DNA from: Clostridia bacterium
GTDB taxonomy: Bacteria > Bacillota_A > Clostridia > Oscillospirales > CAG-382
Assembly: GCA_017517985.1 (NCBI GenBank)
Contig: JAFWWX010000175.1
Coordinates: 1 to 7,241 of the forward strand
Direction: 5' to 3'
DNA: 7,241 nucleotides
Part shown: positions 1 to 5,656 of the stretch, one piece after another
How positions within the stretch are numbered: the stretch's first letter is position 1
Layout of the letters: every line of letters starts with the position of its first letter
Translations under genes and position numbers: made by a program
The notes under the pieces: model-generated
Seen by the model: the letters and a program-made list of their open reading frames with translations, nothing else
What the model was told of the DNA's origin: nothing
The model's database searches: none

Positions 1-107
1 GAAAAATTAAGTCTTGCAACATTCATTCCTGCTTTGCAAAGTCCGGTTATTACTTTTTCAGTTTCACTAGCAGGACCTATTGTGCATACTATTTTTGTTT
101 TGCGCAT
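1..107 (-). CDS. pyk: Pyruvate kinase, N-terminal fragment (cut by window edge)
   Basis: Read on the minus strand from an ATG at 107-105, the first 35 codons give [14 protein letters not shown], then a short helix, then GMNVARLNF, and the reading frame runs off the left edge. The pair [10 protein letters not shown] and [12 protein letters not shown] is the conserved start of pyruvate kinase, the glycolytic enzyme that converts phosphoenolpyruvate and ADP to pyruvate and ATP; the Arg of the second motif lies in the active site in this family. A strong Shine-Dalgarno GGAGG (complement of 114-118) sits 6 nt before the ATG and fixes the start. The gene follows the MreB-like gene on the same strand after an 88-nt gap. 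I see no convincing terminator or promoter in that gap, so it may be the third gene of the kinase-mreB transcript. Only about 7% of a usual pyruvate kinase is visible, so completeness cannot be judged. Confidence 0.93.
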   Translation of the reverse strand, partial: MRKTKIVCTIGPASETEKVITGLCKAGMNVARLNF

Positions 108-113
108 ATTAAG

Positions 114-118
114 CCTCC
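114..118 (-). promoter_or_regulatory. Shine-Dalgarno site of pyk
   Basis: GGAGG on the minus strand, 6 nt upstream of the ATG at 107-105. It is the strongest ribosome binding site at this end of the window and confirms the start of the truncated pyruvate kinase gene. Confidence 0.8.
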
Positions 119-195
119 AAAAAAAGCTCGCTGTCTTTTATATGATTTTTGTTACTTCGGTATATTTTTCATTAGGGTATTTTAAGCTACTGATT

Positions 196-1221
196 TCAGG
201 ATATGCCTGTTACCTTCCCCCTTGACAGATTGAGTACCCCTTCCGGAAGATGGGAAAGATTGTCAAGAGACCTTCCGGCACCTATACAAACGCAGTTTGT
301 TGGATTTTCCGGAATATGTACCTTTATACCGGTTGCCTTTTCTATAAGTCTGTCAATACCTCTGAGCTTACTTCCGCCTCCGGTGAGTACTATACCGCCT
401 GTTGCAATATCGCCGACAAGCTCCGGAGGAGTCATTTCTATAACACGGCACACAGCATCAACTATCTGAGTCAGAGGCTCGTCCATAGCCTCAATAAGCT
501 CCTTTGTTGTGATGGTTACTTTCTTGGGAAGACCCTCAATAAGGCATCTGCCCTTAACCTCACAGCTCTTGGGCTCGGAGAAGGGCCACGCGGTACCTAT
601 AGCTATCTTAAGCTCCTGTGCCGTTGTTTCACCAATCAGCATACTGTGCTTTCTTCTTATGTACTTTACAATCGCATCATCAAGTCTGTTGCCCGCAACT
701 TTTATTGATTCTGAGGTAACAACATCCCCAAGGGACATAACTGCAATATCAGTAGTTCCGCCGCCAATATCAATTACCATATTTCCGACCGGTTTTGAAA
801 TATCAAGTCCGGCGCCGATGGCCGCAGCAACCGGTTCTTCTATAAGATAAACCTTCTTTGCGCCTGCACGAAGTGTTGCCTCGCATACGGCTCTTTCTTC
901 AACCTCTGTAATACCGCTTGGAACGCATACTATTACTCTGGGCTTGAAGAAGGTATTTCCTATTGCTTTCTTTATGAAATGACGAAGCATCTGAAGTGTC
1001 ATATCATAGTGATTTATAACACCGTCGCGAAGCGGATTTACCGCAACAAGTCCCGCCGGAGTTCTTCCCAACATTCTCGCTGCATCCTTGCCTACGGATA
1101 TTACCTTTTCCGTGTTCTTGTCCACAACGACAACCGAGGGTTCGTCTATTATAACTCCCTTATTTTTCACATATACAAGTACAGATGAAGTACCAAGGTC
1201 TATTCCAATATCCTGTGCCAT
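196..1221 (-). CDS. mreB: MreB/Mbl-type bacterial actin, cell-shape protein
   Basis: This 341-residue protein has the normal length of an MreB-family actin. In the family, it polymerises with ATP under the membrane and guides the peptidoglycan elongation machinery. The actin-fold nucleotide motifs are visible in order: phosphate-1 loop IDLGTSS near residues 7-13, a glutamate-rich IEEPVAAAIGAG segment at 127-138, phosphate-2 loop DIGGGTTD at 151-158, and the adenosine motif GIVLTGGGSKLRG at 276-288. The ATG at 1221 is preferred over the in-frame ATG at 1248. It begins the conserved MAQDIGIDLGT start, it has AAAGGAA upstream (11-nt spacing), and the longer form would overlap the kinase gene and add an unrelated nine-residue leader. 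The gene lies 16 nt after the kinase stop codon, so co-transcription is very likely. mreC and mreD are not next to it, as often seen for Mbl-type paralogues. MreB and Mbl cannot be told apart from this sequence alone. Confidence 0.93.
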   Translation of the reverse strand: MAQDIGIDLGTSSVLVYVKNKGVIIDEPSVVVVDKNTEKVISVGKDAARMLGRTPAGLVAVNPLRDGVINHYDMTLQMLRHFIKKAIGNTFFKPRVIVCVPSGITEVEERAVCEATLRAGAKKVYLIEEPVAAAIGAGLDISKPVGNMVIDIGGGTTDIAVMSLGDVVTSESIKVAGNRLDDAIVKYIRRKHSMLIGETTAQELKIAIGTAWPFSEPKSCEVKGRCLIEGLPKKVTITTKELIEAMDEPLTQIVDAVCRVIEMTPPELVGDIATGGIVLTGGGSKLRGIDRLIEKATGIKVHIPENPTNCVCIGAGRSLDNLSHLPEGVLNLSRGKVTGIS

Positions 1222-1231
1222 AGTTGTACAG

Positions 1232-1239
1232 TTCCTTTC
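1232..1239 (-). promoter_or_regulatory. Ribosome binding site of mreB overlapping the kinase stop codon
   Basis: GAAAGGAA on the minus strand overlaps the kinase stop codon TGA (1240-1238). Its AGGA core is 11 nt from the ATG at 1221. The overlap suggests translational coupling of the kinase and mreB and supports the shorter MreB start. Confidence 0.55.
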
Positions 1240-2821
1240 AGTTATCATAATTGTCGGATTTTCTTGAATCCGACATATCTGTCAAAGACTCTTTTTCAGG
1301 TGATGTCTTGTTTTTCTCGGTGGAGTTCTTGGAGTGGAGCGTGAATTTAAAACAAGCATAGCTGTTTTCCTCTGATTCAGCAAAAATCTGCTCGCCTTGG
1401 GAGGTAAGTATAGTTTTCACTATGAAAAGACCAAGTCCCGCACCGCTTTTATCAAGTCCCCTTGAGGGGTCTGTTTTATAGAATCTGTCGAATATATAGG
1501 GAAGCTCCTGCTTTTTTATTCCCTTGCCGGTATTAAACACAGAAACAATATAATTGCCATCCGGTCGACTGTCAACACCTATCTTCAGAAGTCCACCTTC
1601 GTCTGTAAATTTTATGGCATTGTGTATAAGATTATACGCAACCTGATGTATTCCGTCACTATCGGCATAAACCATACATTTTTCGCGGCAAAGCTCAAAT
1701 TCTACACGAAGTTTCTTGTCGTCTATCTGCTTTTCCATAGAAATAAGGATAAGACGCAGAAGCTCACATATATCAAACTCCGCTTTGTTAAACTTACGCT
1801 CACCGGACTGGATTCTTGTTATATCAAGAATAGAGTTTACAAGTCTTGAAAGTCTGTGTGTTTCCGCTGATACTATCCGCAGATAATATTCCTGCTTTTC
1901 CGGGGGGATTGTTCCATCAAGTATTCCGTCAACAAAGCCTGCTATACTCGTCATAGGAGTACGCATATCGTGGGAAACGCTTCCGAGAAAGCTTCTCTGT
2001 GCCATTTCCTTTTCCTTAAGTGCTATCGCCATAGAGTTAAAGGCTGCCGCAAGTTCAGCAATCTCGTTGTCAGTACCCTCCTGGAGAACATCAACATCGT
2101 AGTCGCCTTTTTCGTAGCTTATTGCCGCTTTTTTCATATTTTTAAGCGGAGATACTATTCTTTCGCTTATAAAAACCGCAACAATTACCGTCGCAATGGT
2201 TATCCAGATAAATGACAGAAGAAGTGTCTGGATAAGACTTGCGGTAAAGCTTTCAATTCCTGATGATGCAGCACTGACAATTACAATGCCGTCGACATAT
2301 CCGTCACTGTTTCTTACTGCAAAGCTTTTATTTACCGCATCTCCCGAATAAAAACCGTAGAGATTGCTGAAGGAAAGCTCGTCTGCCGTACTTTCGTGGG
2401 AGAGCTTATGCATAGCTTCGCCGGGAATTACCCTGCTTACACCGTTATAAAGCTCGTCCGGTATAACGGAAAATTTTACATTTCCTATCCTGTCTGTGAC
2501 CACAACCGCAAAGTCGTTCATCTGTGAAACATTTGTTATTGCCGATTGTATTTTATCCGGATAATCAGACAGCACGCTGTCGTAATCCTTATCGCAAAGC
2601 TCCTCAAGGTCTGTAATAAGGTTTCCTACAAGAGTTGCGGATTCGTCTGCTGCCGAAAAGCGTGTTGATACAGTGTAATTTGATATGGCGGAGCTTATGA
2701 TAATGGCGAGAAGGAGAAAGCTTATGGATATAAGCAGGGCGAAGGTAACAATGTATTTCGCGTGTATGCTTCCAAGAATATTCAGTTTTTTAAAGTCTGA
2801 ACTCGGACTCTTGCTGTTCAT
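1238..2821 (-). CDS. Membrane sensor histidine kinase (HAMP, HisKA, HATPase_c), no adjacent response regulator
   Basis: The protein has 527 residues from the chosen ATG. A short cytoplasmic tail leads into transmembrane segment 1 (about residues 23-45), an extracytoplasmic sensor region of about 150 residues, transmembrane segment 2 (196-218), a HAMP linker starting at SERIVSPLKNM, a HisKA domain with H-box SVSHDMRTP (phosphoacceptor His284), and a HATPase_c domain. The ATPase domain shows an N-box NLIHNAIKF (Asn401), G1 box NTGKGI, F-box FDRFYK and G2 box GAGLGLFIV. The first G1 residue is Asn where Asp is classic, a common variant in Firmicute kinases. The last 30 or so residues are a polar Ser/Lys/Glu-rich tail. 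The ATG at 2821 is chosen because GGGAGG lies 6 nt upstream; a TTG at 2863 and an ATG at 2839 are in frame but lack such a site. The signal sensed is unknown. It is the first gene of the leftward set, with mreB next and no partner regulator in the window. Confidence 0.93.
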   Translation of the reverse strand: MNSKSPSSDFKKLNILGSIHAKYIVTFALLISISFLLLAIIISSAISNYTVSTRFSAADESATLVGNLITDLEELCDKDYDSVLSDYPDKIQSAITNVSQMNDFAVVVTDRIGNVKFSVIPDELYNGVSRVIPGEAMHKLSHESTADELSFSNLYGFYSGDAVNKSFAVRNSDGYVDGIVIVSAASSGIESFTASLIQTLLLSFIWITIATVIVAVFISERIVSPLKNMKKAAISYEKGDYDVDVLQEGTDNEIAELAAAFNSMAIALKEKEMAQRSFLGSVSHDMRTPMTSIAGFVDGILDGTIPPEKQEYYLRIVSAETHRLSRLVNSILDITRIQSGERKFNKAEFDICELLRLILISMEKQIDDKKLRVEFELCREKCMVYADSDGIHQVAYNLIHNAIKFTDEGGLLKIGVDSRPDGNYIVSVFNTGKGIKKQELPYIFDRFYKTDPSRGLDKSGAGLGLFIVKTILTSQGEQIFAESEENSYACFKFTLHSKNSTEKNKTSPEKESLTDMSDSRKSDNYDN

Positions 2822-2827
2822 ACACAA

Positions 2828-2833
2828 CCTCCC
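2828..2833 (-). promoter_or_regulatory. Shine-Dalgarno site that fixes the kinase start
   Basis: GGGAGG on the minus strand lies 6 nt before the ATG at 2821-2819. It decides between three in-frame candidates (TTG at 2863, ATG at 2839, ATG at 2821) in favour of the last. The longer forms would contain this site inside the coding region. Confidence 0.8.
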
Positions 2834-2891
2834 TGCCATTATTTTTATATTTTCATTACACAAAGTTTCACGGCATAATTATATACATTAT

Positions 2892-2921
2892 ATTTTACTA
2901 TAAAACAATACCTATAGTCAA
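2892..2921 (-). promoter_or_regulatory. Sigma-A-like promoter of the kinase-mreB transcript
   Basis: On the minus strand, -35 TTGACT (2921-2916) and -10 TAAAAT (2897-2892) are separated by 18 nt; each box matches the consensus at 5 of 6 positions. The expected start near 2885 would leave a leader of about 65 nt before the kinase ATG. The surroundings are strongly AT-rich. An exact TATAAT also occurs at 2892-2887 but is 23 nt from the -35 box. Confidence 0.65.
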
Positions 2922-2928
2922 TAGGAAT
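2908..2928. promoter_or_regulatory. Inverted repeat over the kinase promoter -35 box, candidate operator
   Basis: Arms ATACCTAT (2908-2915) and ATAGGAAT (2921-2928) are inverted copies with 7 of 8 positions matching, separated by AGTCA. The repeat covers the whole -35 hexamer TTGACT. This placement is typical of a repressor site, but the binding protein cannot be named. A chance inverted repeat in AT-rich DNA is possible. Confidence 0.4.
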
Positions 2929-2976
2929 CGTAAAAATTTATTCTTTTTGTGAAATATTCCAATTGAGATGACACCG

Positions 2977-3120
2977 TCAAATCCCCCTTGGGCGATCAAG
3001 GATTGTAAAAGCGTTCAAAGAACGCGTTGCATTCTTCGTAGGGGGAAGGAATCTGCCCGTTTCAATAAGAAATTCGAAATCCTTCACAGGGCGTGCCTTT
3101 ACCCATTCTGTATTTTTCAT
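2977..3120 (-). other. Unassigned GC-richer segment: possible 47-codon small ORF or intergenic repeat/structured RNA
   Basis: On the minus strand an ATG at 3120 opens 47 codons ending in TGA at 2979-2977 (protein start MKNTEWVKARPVKDFEFL). It has no Shine-Dalgarno site and I do not recognise the protein. The DNA can also fold: TCCCCCT (2982-2988) pairs with AGGGGGA (3040-3046), enclosing a perfect hairpin GCGTTC-AAA-GAACGC (3011-3025), and GAAGGA (3045-3050) can pair with TCCTTC (3080-3085). Its composition differs from the very AT-rich flanks. It may be a copy of an interspersed intergenic repeat, a structured RNA or a relic. The open frame could easily be chance. Confidence 0.25.
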
Positions 3121-3126
3121 CATTGG

Positions 3127-3155
3127 TTGAAATATTCATATATATCGGTTATAAT
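3127..3155 (+). promoter_or_regulatory. Sigma-A-like promoter of the acyl-CoA ligase gene
   Basis: -35 TTGAAA (3127-3132, 5 of 6 matches) and -10 TATAAT (3150-3155, 6 of 6) are spaced by exactly 17 nt. Transcription would start near 3162, giving a leader of about 75 nt. A long palindrome begins almost at the expected start point. Confidence 0.75.
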
Positions 3156-3163
3156 GTAATTAA

Positions 3164-3192
3164 CCTTAAAGTAAACGATGCTTACTTAAAGG
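3164..3192. promoter_or_regulatory. Near-perfect palindrome at the ligase transcription start, candidate TetR operator
   Basis: Left arm CCTTAAAGTAA (3164-3174) and right arm TTACTTAAAGG (3182-3192) are inverted copies matching at 10 of 11 positions, around the 7-nt centre ACGATGC. The site lies 8 nt downstream of the -10 box, about +3 to +31, where a bound repressor would block initiation or early elongation. Size and symmetry fit TetR-family operators, and a TetR-family gene follows the ligase on the same strand. Pairing of this site with that regulator is inference. As RNA the same sequence could form a hairpin at the 5' end of the leader. Confidence 0.6.
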
Positions 3193-3236
3193 CTTTGGCT
3201 GTATGCCACAATATCGTATGAAAGGAAATACAATCA

Positions 3237-4937
3237 ATGAAATACAATCCCAATTATGTATACGATGTAAGAGAATTCAAGTCCATCCGTGAGCTTATTG
3301 ACGCAAACTGCGTAGAATACGCAGAAAGACCGGCGTTTCTTTTTAAGGAAAATAAAGAGGAAGTTGTAATAACCTATAAAAAGCTCTTTACTGATATAAA
3401 GGCTCTTAGTGCATACCTTTGTTCTAATGGCTTTGAGGGTGGAAAAATTGCCGTTACCGGAAAAAATTCATATACCTGGGCACTTACATATCTTGCAACA
3501 GTGTGCGGTGTAGGAGTAGTTGTTCCGATTGACAGAGAGCTTTCTGAAAAGGAGGTTTCCTTTATTCTCGAACATTCCGAAGCAGATGCCGTTATGATTT
3601 CAGAGGATACTGCGGAAAAGTTTGAGAATGTTGACGGTGTAAAAAAGCTTTATATGGATAAAATGCCGGAATATCTTGCCGAGGGTCAGAGACTTATTGA
3701 TGAGGGTGATACGAGCTACGAAAAGCATACTGTTGACCCCTATGCAATGGGCGCAATCCTTTATACCTCCGGAACAACCGGTGTTGCCAAGGGTGTTATG
3801 CTCTCACAGAACAATATAGTAAGCGATATTGAACATATCCTTCGCAGAGTTGTGCTGACACCTGAGGACAGAACTCTTTCGGTACTTCCGCTTCACCACA
3901 CCTATGAATGTACAATAGGCTTTATCGCAATGCTCTATGGCGGTGCAAGTATAGCGTACAACGAATCCTTAAGAACTCTCAAAAAAGACCTTGTTGACTA
4001 TAAACCCACAATATTCGTATCCGTTCCGATAATTCTTGAAAGATTCCATAAGCTTGTTCGCGATAAATATAAGAAAATCAAGGGCGGAAACGGAATATTG
4101 TCACTGCAGAAGGCGGCGGCGAAAATTTCAAATTACGATGTAAGAAGAAAAATATTCTCTGCAGTACACGAGGCGTTCGGAGGAAAACTGCGACTTATTC
4201 TTTGCGGAGCAGCTCCCCTTGACCCGAATATCAACAGAGACTATGAGCTTTTCGGAATAAAGGTGTATATCGGCTACGGCCTTACGGAAACCGCCCCTGT
4301 TTGTCTTATGCACAGCGACTTTTATAGGTGTGCCGATGACAACGGCTATCCTATGGCGGGTACATATGCAAAAATTGTGGACGCAAACGCAGACGGTATA
4401 GGTGAGCTTGCGGTTAAGGGCCCCAATGTAATGCTCGGATATTATAAGAACCCCGAAGAAACAGAAAAGGTAATGCAGGATGGCTGGTTCCTGACAGGCG
4501 ACCTTGCATATCAGAATCCGGAAAATGGTACCTTTAAGATTGTGGGCAGAGCAAAGAGTATGATTGTAACCCCCAGCGGTAAAAAGGTATTCCCGGAGGA
4601 GCTTGAGGCAAGACTATGCGAGAGTCCTCTTGTTGAGGAATGTCTTGTTTTCGGCACAGAGGGCGATGGAAAGACGATTATTACCGCATCAATATATCCG
4701 AACACTGATGAGGTTATGGCGGTGCTTTCAAAGAAAGGCTTCGACGAAAACCTTGCGGAAGAAAACTATGGCGAATTTGAAAAGCAGACAAAGGCGCTTC
4801 TCACAGCTCTCATTACAGAAATAAATGACGAAGTTCTGGTATATAAGGTTATAAAAAGACTTATTGTCAGAAAAGAAGAATTTGAAAAGACAACAACAAA
4901 GAAAATCAAGAGAAACCTTGAAAGCAATTTAAAATAA
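3237..4937 (+). CDS. Long-chain acyl-CoA synthetase (AMP-forming fatty-acid--CoA ligase)
   Basis: A 566-residue member of the ANL adenylating superfamily, close to the usual FadD/long-chain ligase length. Family chemistry is fatty acid plus ATP to acyl-AMP, then transfer to CoA, in the cytoplasm or at the inner membrane face. Motifs in order: A3 P-loop YTSGTTGVAKGV (176-187), A4 HHTYE (220-224), A5 YGLTETAP (347-354), A7 DGWFLTGD (415-422), A8 hinge GRAKSMIV (437-444), and a C-terminal A10 KTTTKKIKRN (551-560) whose Lys556 aligns with the catalytic lysine. The A10 glycine is replaced by Lys, a substitution I believe also occurs in relatives. Start ATG at 3237 has AAAGGA upstream with a 10-nt gap. 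The TetR-family gene follows after 69 nt without a terminator, suggesting a regulated pair. Substrate chain length cannot be read from sequence; activation of other carboxylic acids is possible. No acyl carrier protein or beta-oxidation genes adjoin it. Confidence 0.92.
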   Translation: MKYNPNYVYDVREFKSIRELIDANCVEYAERPAFLFKENKEEVVITYKKLFTDIKALSAYLCSNGFEGGKIAVTGKNSYTWALTYLATVCGVGVVVPIDRELSEKEVSFILEHSEADAVMISEDTAEKFENVDGVKKLYMDKMPEYLAEGQRLIDEGDTSYEKHTVDPYAMGAILYTSGTTGVAKGVMLSQNNIVSDIEHILRRVVLTPEDRTLSVLPLHHTYECTIGFIAMLYGGASIAYNESLRTLKKDLVDYKPTIFVSVPIILERFHKLVRDKYKKIKGGNGILSLQKAAAKISNYDVRRKIFSAVHEAFGGKLRLILCGAAPLDPNINRDYELFGIKVYIGYGLTETAPVCLMHSDFYRCADDNGYPMAGTYAKIVDANADGIGELAVKGPNVMLGYYKNPEETEKVMQDGWFLTGDLAYQNPENGTFKIVGRAKSMIVTPSGKKVFPEELEARLCESPLVEECLVFGTEGDGKTIITASIYPNTDEVMAVLSKKGFDENLAEENYGEFEKQTKALLTALITEINDEVLVYKVIKRLIVRKEEFEKTTTKKIKRNLESNLK

Positions 4938-4948
4938 AAAAGAGTTTG

Positions 4949-4977
4949 TTGTTAGTGTCTGATCTTATTTGTATTAT
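4949..4977 (+). promoter_or_regulatory. Possible separate promoter of the TetR-family gene
   Basis: TTGTTA (4949-4954, 4 of 6) and TATTAT (4972-4977, 5 of 6) with a 17-nt spacer lie in the 69-nt gap before the regulator gene. It is a weak match in AT-rich DNA. The regulator may instead depend on the ligase promoter. Confidence 0.3.
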
Positions 4978-5006
4978 TATAAAAAACGAAAACGAAAGGA
5001 AACACT

Positions 5007-5579
5007 ATGAGAACATCAAATCAGCAAAGTCGTGAAAAATTTATAGTTGCGGCAATTTCTGAGATGCAGCAGCACGGGATATCGGATTTTTCCATAAGAA
5101 GTGTTGCAGAAAAATGCGGTGTTTCCAGCGGAGCGCCCTATAAGCATTTCAAAAACAAAAACGAACTTATTCTTGAATCTATAAAATACATAAACACAAA
5201 ATGGGGAGAGATACAGCAGAAGGTAATCGAGGAGTGTGGCGATGACCCCAGAAAAAAACTTGTTGAAATCAGTATTGCGTATGTAAAGTTTCTGTGCGCA
5301 AATCCTGCGTTTCAGTCGGTGCTGATGCTTAACGACAACTCTCTGTCTCCGGAACAGCTTGCACAAAAGGCGAAGATAAGTGAGCTTACGGAAAAGATAA
5401 TATCCGAATACTGTAGTTCTGTAGGAATGAACGATGCTGACAGAAAGAGAAAAACCTATGCTGTTCGTTCCTTTATCTTCGGTGCAGCGTTTATGATTAA
5501 CTCCGGCTTTTTCTGTGACGACGAGGAGAATATCTCCCTTGTTCGCTACTGTATTGAGAGGGAATTTGACCTGAAGTAA
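5007..5579 (+). CDS. TetR/AcrR-family transcriptional regulator
   Basis: A 190-residue protein of normal TetR-family length. The N-terminal helix-turn-helix is clear: FSIRSVAEKCGVSSGAPYKHFKNKNELI at residues 28-55, with the family's typical Val-Ser-x-Gly-x-x-Tyr-x-His-Phe recognition helix. The rest is predicted to be helical ligand-binding and dimer domain and includes a hydrophobic stretch (about 154-169, RSFIFGAAFMINSGFF). AAAGGA 6 nt before the ATG supports the start. Its position just behind the acyl-CoA ligase gene, with a palindrome at the ligase promoter, suggests that it represses that gene and itself, perhaps releasing DNA on binding an acyl-CoA or fatty acid. That ligand is a guess from context; TetR ligand domains are too divergent to read. 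A strong terminator follows 17 nt after the stop codon. Confidence 0.9.
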   Translation: MRTSNQQSREKFIVAAISEMQQHGISDFSIRSVAEKCGVSSGAPYKHFKNKNELILESIKYINTKWGEIQQKVIEECGDDPRKKLVEISIAYVKFLCANPAFQSVLMLNDNSLSPEQLAQKAKISELTEKIISEYCSSVGMNDADRKRKTYAVRSFIFGAAFMINSGFFCDDEENISLVRYCIEREFDLK

Positions 5580-5596
5580 GACGACAAATAAAAGAT

Positions 5597-5632
5597 ACAC
5601 CACGGAATCATCTTGGATTCCGTGGTGTTTTT
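5597..5632 (+). terminator. Rho-independent terminator after tetR, possibly bidirectional
   Basis: Arms CACCACGGAATC (5598-5609) and GATTCCGTGGTG (5616-5627) are perfectly complementary over 12 bp with a 6-nt loop; an extra A-T pair (5597/5628) joins a run of five T (5628-5632). It ends the ligase-tetR transcript. The convergent alr gene stops at 5657, and on the minus strand the same hairpin is followed by a T-rich tail (ATCTTTTATTTG), so it can plausibly serve both directions. Confidence 0.9.
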
Positions 5633-5656
5633 ATCGCTATTGGTTTTTGAAAATGC

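Larger units (their letters stand above)
2864..3236. other. Divergent intergenic region between kinase and acyl-CoA ligase genes
   Basis: This 373-bp stretch holds two outward-facing promoters (kinase at 2892-2921, ligase at 3127-3155), each with a nearby inverted repeat. Between them is a GC-richer central block (about 2970-3118) with hairpin-forming segments and a short open frame. No convincing gene is seen in it. Confidence 0.7.

Noticed and set aside
108..195. Separate promoter or terminator between mreB and pyk
   Set aside because: A TATAAA-like box exists on the minus strand but has no acceptable -35 box at 16-18 nt, and no stem longer than 3 bp precedes the T-run.
250..708. 152-codon plus-strand frame inside the MreB-like gene
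   Set aside because: It is antisense to a well-supported actin homologue, and the predicted protein is rich in Cys and Tyr with no domain.
1222..1248. Longer MreB starting at ATG 1248
   Set aside because: It would overlap the kinase gene, adds a leader unlike MreB proteins and has no ribosome binding site; AAAGGAA serves the ATG at 1221.
2822..2863. Longer kinase starting at TTG 2863 or ATG 2839
   Set aside because: The strong GGGAGG at 2828-2833 is ideally spaced for the ATG at 2821 and would lie inside the longer forms, which lack a good site of their own.
2887..2892. Exact TATAAT on the minus strand as the kinase -10 box
   Set aside because: It lies 23 nt from TTGACT, too far for a standard promoter, and has no better -35 box; TAAAAT at 18 nt fits better.
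2970..3118. Known riboswitch or 6S RNA
   Set aside because: I could not match the folding segments to any riboswitch core or to the long rod with a central bubble of 6S RNA, and the block lies outside the expected leaders of both flanking genes.
5016..5603. 195-codon open frame on the minus strand opposite the TetR-family gene
   Set aside because: It is fully antisense to a clear TetR protein, its translation has no recognisable domain, and no ribosome binding site supports it. Codon bias of the real gene explains the open frame.
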